Below, piece after piece: positions 24,147 to 36,300 of a stretch of DNA of 64,000 nucleotides. Made by a program: the position numbers and the translations under genes. Each line of letters starts with the position of its first letter. The first letter of the stretch is position 1. The DNA is from Enchytraeus crypticus (lineage: Eukaryota; Annelida; Clitellata; Enchytraeida; Enchytraeidae): the NCBI GenBank assembly GCA_905160935.1, contig CAJHZI010000643.1:248001-312000 (forward strand), given 5' to 3'. The notes beneath the pieces were generated by a model that was not told the DNA's origin, did no database searches, and was given only the letters and a program-made list of their open reading frames with translations.

Positions 24147-24217
24147 AGAAACATGCTTATGGAGTTTTAGTTATGTGTTCCACGAACACATAACTAAAAC
24201 TTCACAAGCATGTTTCT
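24147..24217. repeat. Long hairpin, 34-bp arms, 3-base loop
   Basis: Left arm AGAAACATGCTTATGGAGTT... (24147-24180) and right arm 24184-24217 are inverted copies with two mismatches around CAC. Lies directly beyond the truncated 5' end of the adjacent LINE. Confidence 0.85.
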
Positions 24218-24514
24218 ACATGGATATATAAAGCTAGCAATTTCTTAACTACGATAGTTTACGAAATTATTGCTTCAATAGAATAAATTTATCTGTCACT
24301 AAAGTGAGCCGGATATTTAAATATTCCGTCAGCGGCAAAATCTAAATTTATGAATCAAAACATGAATTCAATGAAGGTTAAACCTTAGTTCAGTGTTCGT
24401 TTCTAGTCTCGAAAGTATTTCAGTTTCGCCTCAATCGCCATATTTGAATGAATCCTTAACTTATTAATCCTTTGTCGGACAAGTTAAGGGGAAGCTTCTG
24501 GGCAAGCTCTGGCT

Positions 24515-24518
24515 CAAT

Positions 24519-24582
<64 letters not shown>
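24515..24582. repeat. (AT)n microsatellite
   Basis: About 60 bases of uninterrupted AT. Confidence 0.95.
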
Positions 24583-24586
<4 letters not shown>

Positions 24587-24696
24587 TCACACGCACAGCT
24601 TAACTGGTATGAGTGACTTTAAATGTTGATATATGAAATTTTAAACATATCTTAAGAACGAAATGGGATGAGAAGAAATTTATAACCTAATCAAAT

Positions 24697-24887
24697 TTTT
24701 ACACTTTACCTGGCACAACAAATGTTTACACTTTACCTGGCACAACAAATTTTTACACTTTACCTGGCACAACAAATTTTTACACTTTACCTGGCACAAC
24801 AAATTTTTACACTTTACCTGGCACAACAAATTTTTACACTTTACCTGGCACAACAAATTTTTACACTTTACCTGGCACAACAAAGCA
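24697..24887. repeat. 27-bp minisatellite, seven copies
   Basis: Unit TTTTTACACTTTACCTGGCACAACAAA repeats with almost no change. Because 27 is a multiple of three it creates a false minus frame with a nine-residue repeat. Confidence 0.95.
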
Positions 24888-24899
24888 GCGAACTGTAAA

Positions 24900-25470
24900 T
24901 TAGTATCTTCTAAAACTAATTATTTAATTACTAAAACATTGAAATAGGTTTAAACCTATATATGGCATTTTTTATCAATTTCAGTTTATTCCACTTCAGG
25001 TGCATGACTAAATTGATGCTCGACTAGCAACTTAGGAATAGATTGACATATCATGAACAGTTTCTGACAGAACCTTTAAAACAACGCCGCGTCAAATACT
25101 ATTAAATTACTTTCATATCCTGATTTCTTGCAGATCTGCTAGGTGAATTCAGCAATTTATATAATATTGTTAAAATTCTTGAATTTTTGTTTTTTTGGGT
25201 CCTAACAACTGTCGAGTGCCCTGTGTTTATCCTGATTTGCACTGTTATCCGTATTTTCAAAGTGGATGCGCCGCAATATAACGTGTAAATCGGACAATTT
25301 AAACATCATCGTTATCTTCCCATGAATTCAAGTTTAACTGGGGTCGGCGACAATTTAAATGAAATAATAAGTAATAAACTTCTATGGAATTTTCAAGTAT
25401 CTGATATATAAACTTATATCAATATGATGCTTTTGGTTTTATTTCTAAAACAGTGAATTCTAGTAAGTTC
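24900..25470. other. No gene recognised
   Basis: AT-rich; possible upstream region of the exon-like segment at 25476. Confidence 0.4.
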
Positions 25471-25475
25471 AAGGT

Positions 25476-25604
25476 ATGACGTCAGAGCGTCAGGACGCAC
25501 ATTTGGATGACGTCATAGATTTCTGTCTAGCATTCAGAGAAGTAAAAGCTGAGGCGGATGAGTTTACGGCCATGCTTGATGAACTGAATTCAAGTAATTA
25601 CGAG
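25476..25604 (+). CDS. Exon-like segment of an unknown small gene (possible first coding exon)
   Basis: Opens with ATGACGTCAGAG and encodes about 43 acidic, helix-prone residues including LDDVIDFCLAFREVKAEADE and FTAMLDELNS, then meets the donor-like GAG|gtaaat (25605), with another possible donor AA|gtaatt at 25593. GC and codon use are higher than in the flanks, as for the SLC23 exons. No family recognised. A plausible partner exon is at 27310-27521. No transcript evidence. Confidence 0.4.
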
Positions 25605-26539
25605 GTAAATATCGATTCTATCCACTCGCTATCCAATTACTTCAGCTTGCTCTCAGACAAGTTAATTTTCTGCCTAAAGTTTAATCATGGGAACTTCTTA
25701 GCAATAACATAAATAATGGCATCTTTCGTTAAACTGATTAAGTGATGGCAAAATAATATTTATTTATTATGTTGTGAATACTTTGCGGAATAAAACGTTT
25801 GCGCTAAATATTACTTTGTCACTCTTCTGTCAAGCTCTCTAGTGGTCTTAAAAAGAGCAGGTAGAAGAATGCTACTGCACGTATTCCAAAGTATAGTCTG
25901 CAGTCACTGTCTTAAACAAGGATGCCGTCCATCAGCAAAAGCATTCCGCCGCCATTAGCTTAGTACAACCTTAATAAGCTTTTTTCTTAGGTAAGAATAG
26001 TTCTTATAAAGCATTTCTTTCGTGCCTTCCTGGGTATTTCTCGGTTGTCGTTTGAGCCAAACAAAGTTTACGTCTGGTTAATTCGTCTTCATTTATTAGG
26101 GTATTAAGCTTAAATAAAAAAATATGTGTATTTGCAGATAACTTGAAATTTGTCTACTCTAACCGAGCATAGCATGTTGTCAAGACTGTCTACCTCATTC
26201 AGACTGCTACTGGCCGATGAGAGCTTTTTCATTTTGACTTGTTCATAAGTTGTAGGCCCCATAGTAAATTTTTAGCTCCATGAACTATTATTATTGTTGT
26301 TAAATTTTCTCGTTGTGCTCGAAAACTATCCGGAATAGTACGCTTATTGTTTATGAAATATTATTTTAACCAAAGTATTTTGATTTCTCCAGAGAGTGCT
26401 CCTGCATTTAAATGTCATACTTCTTTATTATTAGAACTAAATCATTTTCTATAACATTATCATTTATTTTCCACTAATTGTTTCAGAAGCGTTTATCATT
26501 CAGCCTATCCATATCTCTATTTAATCTCTTGTCCGTGAG

Positions 26540-26820
26540 ATGCGGTCAACATGTCTCCATTTCAGTAATCATCATCATCCGCATTTTGTCTTAAGTCCCA
26601 GTTTAACTTAGGTCGGGATACAAATAGACCTTGTTCTCATTAGCTTTAAACAATTTTGCAGCAATTTCTGGAGCCTATGCGCTCACCAACCGAATGCCCT
26701 TACCAATGGATTGCCGTTTCTGATGTTGATTTGGATTTTAGTACTTTGTCGCCTTTTACAACACGTGCAATCCGTAGCTGCTCTATTCTTGAGCAACCCT
26801 TATACATCACGGGTAACGCC
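26540..26820. repeat. Interspersed repeat family Z, copy 1
   Basis: CATCATCATCC...TCCCAGTTTAACTTAGGTCGGGAT, then AATTTCTGGAGCCTATGCGCTCACCAACCGAATGCCCTT, recurs at 36290-36545 and 59390-59670 in the same orientation. No coding frame conserved among the three; probably the 3' part of a retroelement. Confidence 0.65.
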
Positions 26821-26899
26821 TCCTTTTCATTAATTTTATTGTATTTTCTATTCTGGATTTTGAAACTACTTCAATTATTGAGCATTTTCCTTTTCTTCT

Positions 26900-26985
26900 C
26901 GTAGGCTTGGCTATAATTTCATAGTGTTCGATGTAGTCATTGACGACACTAGCGCTTTAATTGTTGTTATCTCTATTTTATAGGA
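26900..26985 (+). mobile_element. CR1-like LINE 3' tail (+)
   Basis: TTTCATAGTGTTCGATGTAGTCATTGACGACACTAGCGCTTTAATTGTTGTTAT is the complement of the 23400-23460 3' UTR. Directly follows repeat Z copy 1. Confidence 0.6.
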
Positions 26986-27309
26986 CAAACATTGTGCCTT
27001 GGTCCTGCCCTTAATCACCTATCTAAGACCAGAATATGTGATTACTTCGACTAATAACTTCGTTAAACTCCATTGTTTAACCATAAAATATTTAAGCTAA
27101 AAAATCTAGACAAGACAATAACAACAAGTTGTTGACTTAGATCGCAAATCTCAAGACCAAGACGGAGACCAAGACTTTGAAAAGTGGCCTCGAGTGTTCG
27201 AGATCAAGACCGTGGTCTCGGAGGCAACGACACTGTTAACAATAGTTCCGCTAAAGAAAATCTCTTACTTAATCATCTTGATATTTATTCAAAGTCTCTT
27301 GAATTGAAG

Positions 27310-27521
27310 TCAGTTTGACGGACAGGCTGCTAGAATATCAAATACAAATGATTGAAATGATGAAAAGAAATTTAATTACGACCGTGTCCACCGTACAGCC
27401 GCCTATAACAGCGAATGATCTGTTAAATCTATTGTCAACTTTTTCTCGAGATTGTACGATGACTGACAGCAACCGTTTGATTGGGCAGAGTTGTCGGCTC
27501 GTTCTAAAAACACCAATATAA
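27310..27521 (+). CDS. Exon-like segment of an unknown small gene (possible last exon)
   Basis: Open + frame reading LTDRLLEYQIQMIEMMKRN, TVQPPITANDLLNLLSTFSR and DSNRLIGQSCRLVLKTPI then TAA. Acceptor candidates are gaag|TC (27308) and gtcag|T (27312). An AATAAA lies at 27602-27607, about 80 nt after the stop. The acceptor gaag|TC is phase-compatible with the donor AA|gtaatt at 25593, giving a roughly 110-residue helical protein, but this join is inference. Complement-strand frame 27338-27541 is a shadow. Confidence 0.4.
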
Positions 27522-27629
27522 GATGCCGCTAAATTCTCCATAGATTAGTGCATAGAAACGGCCTTATATCACAGTAGCAGAATGCAAATTGTGAATTCAA
27601 GTAATAAAGTATAACATTCTGGTGTTGTA

Positions 27630-28110
27630 TTATGAGAGTAATTTATGCTGACAGATGATCTTTACATAGGATACGAATGCCGTCATGACATTGAGTCTAA
27701 AACATGGCAATGGTTTAGTTGATATACTGTTGTCAATGAATGTTTGGAGTATTTTCCTAAGTTCTGGACTTAAAAAGTTGAGAATAAGCGGACAGATTGT
27801 ATGTGGCTTCAGAGTCGAAATAAAAGATGTAACGTGCATGTGAGATCTATAAATTATACTTCCATTGCTTTCTGTACAATTCAATTTACTTGGAATATAA
27901 GTAGCAAGCGCTGTACTTAATTTGCCCATTCTGATACTCTTATAATAAAATGAGCTTATTATTAGACTATAAAAGCATATAAAATCATTTTCATGATTCA
28001 AGAAGATTTCTGTCTGTATATGTCATACGTAAAGTTCCATACTGCATATCTCGTGCCTTTGCCTGTTTTCCAGTCTTGAATTCTGTCTGATTAAGAAAAA
28101 GGTAGCAAAA

Positions 28111-28146
<36 letters not shown>

Positions 28147-30100
28147 TAGACTAAAGGAGACAGAGAATGAAAATGGAATAAAATGTAAACTAAAGTTAGA
28201 ATATCATCTCAATTCTACCTATCTGGATAATATCTGTCTGACAGCCGGCTAACCCTCCTGAACTTTAACTTGTCGGTGTGGTTTCTGTTGCTGTTTAGTT
28301 CTTGAATTATTGACACAAATTTGTTTCTGAAAGGACGACAATTTCCTTTTTATGAATTAGTGAATTAAATCTAATACTTTGGATCAAAAATGGAAGCACA
28401 GTAGTAGCACTAGTTGTCACTGGTAAATGTCACTAACCTTCTATCTACTTTTTTCTCTCTCTATCTCTCTTTCTCTCTAGTGTTCTACCAAGCTGCAGGT
28501 CCATGGTACATATTCCTACTGACATTTTACTTTTCAATCTCCATAAAGAGCACACCATTGATTAAAGAGTTAATCTCATCACAAATAACTATGCCTTATC
28601 CTCAACTTAAGCAATCGAATTATAGTTGTTATTATTATCTTCATACTATAAAATGAATGAATGAGTTTTGGGTCTGCATAATCTCTAACAAATTCATTTA
28701 AGAGACGTGTAGATCATTACAATGATATAGATATTTCGCAAAGTAAGCTATTTTTTTGCCACAGGAAGCCTACATTCTCTGATGATTCTCGACCTTTAGA
28801 ACTTCTAAATATCAACGAAGTCACTATGTTATACAAGCCTTTTAATTATATGACAATAAGCATATTTCAGAACGTTCTAATTTTAAATTTAAAACTATAA
28901 GTGTAAATCAAAAGTAGTGCGGATTACGCAGTTCGAAGCTTTGCTGAAAGAATTTCTATCGTATTACTCGGCCGACCCTGTTTATTATCGAATTCAAAGT
29001 TGAACTCTAAGTCTCTAACACATTATTTAGTCATAGTTAGTGAACATTCATTTAGGCAAAAGTACGATGCGCATTAAGTCCTGCACTGGAAAATAGGAAT
29101 AATTTAAAATGAAAAGTGAGAGTTAGTTTTAAAATCAAATAGGCCTACTATCAACTCAAATTTAGTGGCGATTTAGTCTGATTTGTTGGGAATATTTGTT
29201 AAAGTTACTTGTATCAAGCCTAAAACTGAGCGAATGTAAATATGCAGGTAATTATTAGTTAATGGTCTTTCAAATATTCCAGGATTGAAACATAAAAGAA
29301 TTATTCGGGCGTTTAGTGTATAACTTTATGATTTACTTTTCATACTTGCTTACTAAGGAATAGCAGTTAGCTGGAAGGTTTAATGAAATGTACACATAAT
29401 TATATTACTCCAATATATTTTAAAGTAAATGCAATAGATTTACATGTTTTATAACTGATCAGCTCGACTAGACTTCTTCATGGAAACAAATGTAGATATT
29501 AAGTTCAATAACTTCTTAAGTTAACGGATAGGCTCAGTCGTATTTGAGTCGAATTGGATAACCATTGTCATCAAGTATCACGTTTAGGTTTGGGCTAAGA
29601 AAAGTCTCCTTTTCTGGATTCAAATCCTACAATGTTTCATTATATTCAAAGAAGATTCAAAAACGTAAATTCGATTGCATCATTCAGTTCTACGGTAGCA
29701 GAACTATACGGGCTCCAGACTATGCTAGCATTTCGATTCTTTTGCAAAGTGAACAAACTAATAAGCTGTTTAAATATGATTTATAATTGCGTTTTGATTT
29801 AGTGTGCACATTTTCTCATTCGTTTGTTTTAGTAGACTTTTCCAATTCTAGTTAATATCACTTACAATCTAATAAATGTAGGTCCTAATGTTCCTTTGTT
29901 TTATTTATTTGTTTTGTTAATTTTAACTTAAAATTAACTTCAAATGTTAGAAGCTCGTTAAGATATACTTATATAGAATAGCTAAATTAGTTATTCTTGT
30001 TAATTAATTCATACTAGTTATAGATTTCTTAACTTCGCATATTTTTAGAAATGAATATTGTAGCTGCGTGTTATACATGCATACATTGTAGCTACAGGAC
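27630..30100. other. Intergenic, upstream region of gene A
   Basis: AT-rich. Holds a (GA)n run at about 28112-28143 and a tRNA-like B box (GGATTCAAATCC) near 29618. A 123-codon minus frame at 27630-28001 has no motif and is not called. No promoter element can be asserted for gene A. Confidence 0.4.
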
Positions 30101-30103
30101 TGG

Positions 30104-30322
30104 ATGGAATTAGAAGAGAATGGTGAGAGCTGTAAGCGAGCCACTGAAGTGAATGGTCATTCCAAAGTTGCAATTACTTGTGATAACAGTGAAATGCGGT
30201 TGGGTAGAAATGAAAAAGAGCGGAGTGACGATGGAGAAGTTGACACCCATAGACTGGCTGGAATGTTATATACAGTGGAGGAAGTTCCGCCCTGGTATCT
30301 CTGCATACTTCTCGGTATTCAG
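30104..30322 (+). CDS. Gene A coding exon 1 (residues 1-73)
   Basis: Encodes a charged, poorly conserved N-terminal cytoplasmic segment, then the motif [16 protein letters not shown] and the start of TM1, ending phase 0 at CAG|gtatgt. Same length (219 nt) as gene B exon 1, but only the last 21 or so residues align well. Start ATG chosen because an in-frame TAG sits just upstream. Confidence 0.9.
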
Positions 30323-33300
30323 GTATGTATTCGAGGACAACAAATCTTCGAATTCTCAAATTTAAGAAATTTAAGGATGGCGCTACTTTGCTTTTAGTAG
30401 GAATTATACTTTCCATTATTCATTGTCATCTAATGTCATATTACTGTTGTAACTGATTGGCCGCTCTGCCTATTAGTGGTAATTGCATAAAGGACATATG
30501 AGTCTTCTGAATATATCCAGTTATATAACCGCAAAGCTTGACTATTGTGTTTTTATTTCAGAAGATTTCAATGTGAAGTTTTGATTTGGGAATAATCTCT
30601 ATTGTTACAACCGATGAAGGTTTTTTTCTTTCAATACAACTAGCAAATGCCAGTAATACCAAGCGTAGAGATGCAAATATTACACTTTGATTGCTTTAAA
30701 CAATTTTTGAATCAAACTCTTCGCATAAAATATGCAGCCTGAACTGGAACCCCTAGCAGTGATTTATGCATGAGATTCATTGTCTGATTCATTACGAAAG
30801 TTAATTATTGATTGATTGATTAATTGATTGATTGGCTGGAAGCTAAAATTGACTGATGGATTGAATGATTTATTGATGATTAATTGTAGAACTGTATGAC
30901 ATGTTTCGGAGCTAACCTCTCAGTGGCTCTAATCATCGCCCCAGCGATGTGTATATACGACAACGATGTCATCAGTAAGATTCTCGGCTCCATATTTTTT
31001 CTCGCCGGTCTGGTAAGCTTGCTCCAGAGCACGCTAGGCACCAGGTTTATCATCATCTACTCATTAACACTATTATTGAAATTAATGATTTAATGTTAAA
31101 AGGTAATCAAAATGAGGCCCATGCCTATCATTAAGTTAATGATTTCTCTAGAGAAATCTTTGGCTAGAACCAGCCTCAGGATGATCACATGGCATGACAC
31201 ATAATTAAGTTATATAATTAAGCATATATTGCATAATTAATTATTTTATGTTCTGAAGCGAATTTGAATTTGTTGTTGTAGCCTGATACCTAATTCCCTG
31301 CTTTACATCTTATAAATTTATTTGAAAATCTTAAGATGACATTATCGCTTATGTTTCAGCTAGGCCTACATACTGGTATAAAGTACATGTATAGCTCAAT
31401 AACAAATAACAATTGCAACGTCTAAATTTTCATGGTATTTATTAGATAAATATATTGTTCACTTTCTGACATTAAAACAATTTTGAATAACCTACTCTAG
31501 CAGGCAAAAATAAAGCAATTGAGTAATCGCGGTAACAAATCGAAAACATACAATAATAGAATAATGTCAGAAATATCTTAATTTACTTGAAACTCATATA
31601 AGAACATTGATCAAGATAAACAAGCCACTTTGTATTACTATTTGTTACGATATTTGTTAAATATTTAAGGTTACCCGTGGTGCAAGGTGCATCATTTGCG
31701 TTTATTGTACCAACATTTGCCATACTCAACCTTCCAGAGTGGAAATGTCCCTCTGTGCCCAATTCGGGTATGAGTAAAAACATTTATGCACCGATATTTC
31801 AGACGCATATACATTTAAATACATGTAACTCTCTTTCTAAGTCTAATGCCTAATGGCTGATCTATGACTTATAACTTTTTAGTTGCGACTAATGTAACTC
31901 TATTCTTCAGATTTCCTCTGATTTCCTCTTCATATTTACATGTATATTTGAATTTGTTATTCTATCAAATGGTATTCCTCGTTTCATCCATTTAAACCTT
32001 TTCTCTTGCGTAGCTCCTTCTATCACCTTTTCAACTCCCTATCTTATGGATATCCTATCTTACACTTATGTTCACTTCTTATGACATAGATCAATCGCTT
32101 ATTTGTATTAATAAAGACATTCTTTATTTAAAACTACCTTAGTTCGTTAATTGCTTTCATCATTCTACATAATCATTATCAATATATTCAATGATTTAAT
32201 ATTTCTGACATCCTCCTTGCATAATATCCACCTTGCTTATGCGTATATTAGTGTCGTCCACATCAAGGATTATGCGTTCTTTCAAATCCTCACCTTCTTT
32301 GACTTTTTCGCATATTTTGCTTGGAGTTCATTTTACTATTTATAGATTATATAAATATAATTATATAAATACAGTTCTAGTATATAAACATGTTTTATTG
32401 TACTTCTCCAGTCTCGCACTTTGCACGGTGTTGTGAGGCAGACATTTGATCTTGTTCATGTTCAAATTGTGTATACTTAATGCTATGTTTTTATCTTGGT
32501 ACTCTCGGAACTTTATCGTTTTATGTTAAATTTCATACCTTACCTCAACTTTCTGCCATGCAATCATCCGTTATACTTTGCTGAATACAGAAACGTATTG
32601 TAGGCTATATACAAACATAACACTAATTCAATACACATATACACAACATACATCCAATTCACAGGGTATACTGTCTTTATTACCAAATGAATAACAAGAG
32701 AAGTAGGAAGCCATCGGTTCGAATCCCAGAAAGAATGTCTCTTACAATAATCCTTGGACACTGAAACAGACGTTAAACTTAGCTTCATAGCCATTTAACA
32801 AATGGCTATTCATCTTTTACATGTCATAAAAAGCCTCCTTACATCCTCTAACTCTTTTACAGTGTATCAATACACTTTAAATTTACAGTAAATGATTGAC
32901 TAAATATAATTTTGAAATATTTTGATACATTAAAAACCACATTAAATGTGTAGCCTTTCTAAATATTTTAGTAGAATCTGACGTTGTCAGCTTTTCGGCC
33001 GGATTAAGAATAGTAATAAATAATTGCATCACAATAATTAAACATACATGGATATCTTATTATTAAGATGACAAGATATAACATGCAATTCCAAAATGGA
33101 TTGTTATTACTCTGAGATGATTTATTACTTTTATTTGATATGTTAGCATTGTATTCATTTTGACTTAATTATAATAACTGTACCACTGCAGAACCCAATG
33201 AAGAAAATTCTTCCTTCTCGTCCATCAATGACTCCTTAATTTCTGAACCTTATCACACTAGTACTTCATCGTCATCATCTTCGCATACTAAAGACGATAT

Positions 33301-36300
33301 CATTTGGAAGTCTCGAATTCGCGAAGTAAGATTTTGCAATATGTTCTCAATCAGAACTTTATATTTTTATATTGCATTATCCATTGTTGTACACAATTCC
33401 TTCGTTGAAAAATATATGCCGATAATGATAACGTGTGTAGTAACAACAATTATATTAGTTTTTTTATGAAAATCATTTCGAGTATATTACACTAGCGAGA
33501 TTTACTACCATTTGTATAATTGCTAAGTAATTTATCTAATTCTATCTCATTAAAGATCAATACAATATCATGAATAAAATAAAAGATGCATATCTTAATT
33601 TCCATCTTCCTAGTTTGGAACATAAGCAGTGTAAACTTTTGCAAATTTCTGAGCGTTAAGAAAAATCGAAAATTATCGAAAGAATTCAAGTTTACTGTCA
33701 ACTATCCAAAACTTTTAGTTCGTAAACTGATTGATTAAATAAAGGTGAAGTCACTTGCTTATGTTATAATACAGTTCATCATATAATTTTATTGCTGGTG
33801 CGGAAAGCCCTTTTACCCATACCGGCAATAAACTGAGGGGCCAATTAAGTTGGAAGTAGCCTTTAAAGCTACGTGTATTGTCTCGGTCAATGCTATAATG
33901 ACGCCATAAGTATTCGATATGCGAAAGTGTAGACAGTTTAGGAAGGAAAAATCGCAGGATGATGGAAGTTTATTCTTAAATACGTGCAGGCTGCAATTGA
34001 TGCGCAACCAAAAGGCAGCGATTGCTAATAATCATGGAGAGGGAGGAGGAAAAGGGCCTTAAACAAGCATCTGTACTCCTGAGTCAGTGTGCCTTTACGT
34101 TATACTTGCTTTAGATTCAAACTAACAATATTATATTTATCTGGCTCGTTTGCAAGCTTCAACCTGTCGTCTGCTATTCTTCTTGTAACAATACTGTGCC
34201 TCACTTTACTGATTTAAAGAAATCTTCATGTAGTTGATTAAATCAACTGCAATTAAATGCATATAAATGATAAATTGGTATTATTGCAGATTCAGGGAGC
34301 CATTATTCTTTCATCGTTGTTTGAGATAGTATTGGGCGTCAGTGGGTTGGTCGGTATAGTTGTGCGATATATCGGTCCGCTAGTTATAGGCCCAACAATC
34401 ACCCTTGTCGGCCTGTCTGTCTTCCCAGCTGCTGCTACGTTTGCTGCCAAGAACTGGTACATCGCTTTAATGTAAGTATTCAAAATACCCTCATACTGCC
34501 GTCATACTGTCGTCATACTGCCCTCATAATATCATAATATCTCATAGTGCAGTCATAATACCGTCATTCTGCCGTCATAGTGCCGTCATAATACCGTCAT
34601 TCTGCCGTCATAGTGCCGTCACAATACCATTATACTATCGTCATAGTGTCGTCATACTACCGTCATAGTGCCATCATACTGCCGTCATACTGCCGTCATA
34701 GTGCCGTCATAGTACCTTCATACTACCCTCATAGTGCGGTCATAGTACCGTCATAATACCCTTATAGCACCGTCATAAAATTACATTACGTTGTTCATCG
34801 TAATAAGTTCGTCCTACTATATACTTGTATGTCTTACATTTATTATCAATGTCTTATATGTAATATCAATGTTTTACATGTAATATCTATGTCTTAATAT
34901 TAATAGTATGGTATCTAAATATCTATAAACATACGAAATAGATTCCAAAAGTATAATATACCGATATAATATATCGATATTTTCGATAATGTTGACACCG
35001 TAGTGAAGATGTTGCAAGATATCATTTGAATAAAGTGTATCTTCTTCTCCTTGGCGTGTTTCGCACTCGTTCAACCTTCGTTTAGGCTTCACTTGACTGT
35101 TCATGCTGTAACGAGTTGCTGCTGAAACGAGTAGGACCGAGATTATTTAAATTAGTTGTAAAATTTGGCCGCTTAGTAGGTACTATTATGTCGACAGTAT
35201 TTATGTTTGTGAAGTGAAATATTTCTGCTCAGCAAATCATGAGTCATACGCGTTGAACCTTTGCTCACGTGGAGTGGTTTAAGAGTTGACTGGCGTGGGT
35301 TTGAACTCTGGCAACTTGCATTCGAAGCGAACAATCTAATAGTTACGTCATATCCCTTCCTCAATAGGGTGTATATATTACTCTATAATATAAGCAAGCC
35401 ATATAATACTCTCATTTTACTCCAATCCTCAAGTCATCTGGCTCAAAGTGTGAGAACGTATTTTATACAAGATAGCTTCTCTAACATACAAATCTGTCAC
35501 TACTACCATGGCAATGGTTACACGCTTCACTTACTGCAAGTAGTGATAGTAGAGACCGAGAATTCCTTCTCTCTAATGTCAATGACCTGAGACCAACAAG
35601 TAAACCTCCATGCCGCTAGTACCCTTCCTTGGACATTTTACCGGCATTTCGGCTCGCACCGTCTATTGACTAAACAATCCCATCGGTTTTGATTTGGTTC
35701 CATAGTGCTCGATGTTGTCATAGACAAATCAGCACTCTTATCGAATTGTTATTGCTGTTTAGTAGCTTTGCTTTAATATTTCGTTTGTATATACTGTTCA
35801 AGCGAGTTCAATAAAAATACCAGCAATTACCATTAGCGTAATGCTTAGAACTTGCTAAGACTGTCCTTATTGTCATTTACAACAAATTGGTTAAGTTCAG
35901 CCTTAATTTAAATGCATATTTAGGACATATTTAATAGAGTTTTTCATTATAAAATGCATTATTAGCATGGTGTCATGAATGGTTTTATATCAAGATTGAC
36001 CTGGTGACTGCTTAATATAATTAGTGATTAAGAAATGGTACATGATTTACTAAATTATTCAATTAACAAATTATTTATATGAATTTTATGCCTAGTTAAA
36101 TAAATATATTAAGTCAGTATAATTGATTGATTAGTACAATTAATTGATTGATTGATTTAAGGACTTCCCTGCTTATAATTATATTCTCCCAGTACCTAAG
36201 AAAAGTTAATATACCGCTCTGCTCTCTGGATGAAAATAGAAAGTGCGTGAAAACTGGATACCCCATTTTCACTCTATTTCCGGTAAGTTCTTACTATTGT

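Noticed and set aside
24680..24883. Minus ORF with nine-residue repeats
   Set aside because: Created by the 27-bp minisatellite (multiple of three).
27630..28001. 123-codon minus ORF upstream of gene A
   Set aside because: No recognisable domain, no splice or codon signal, composition like intergenic DNA.
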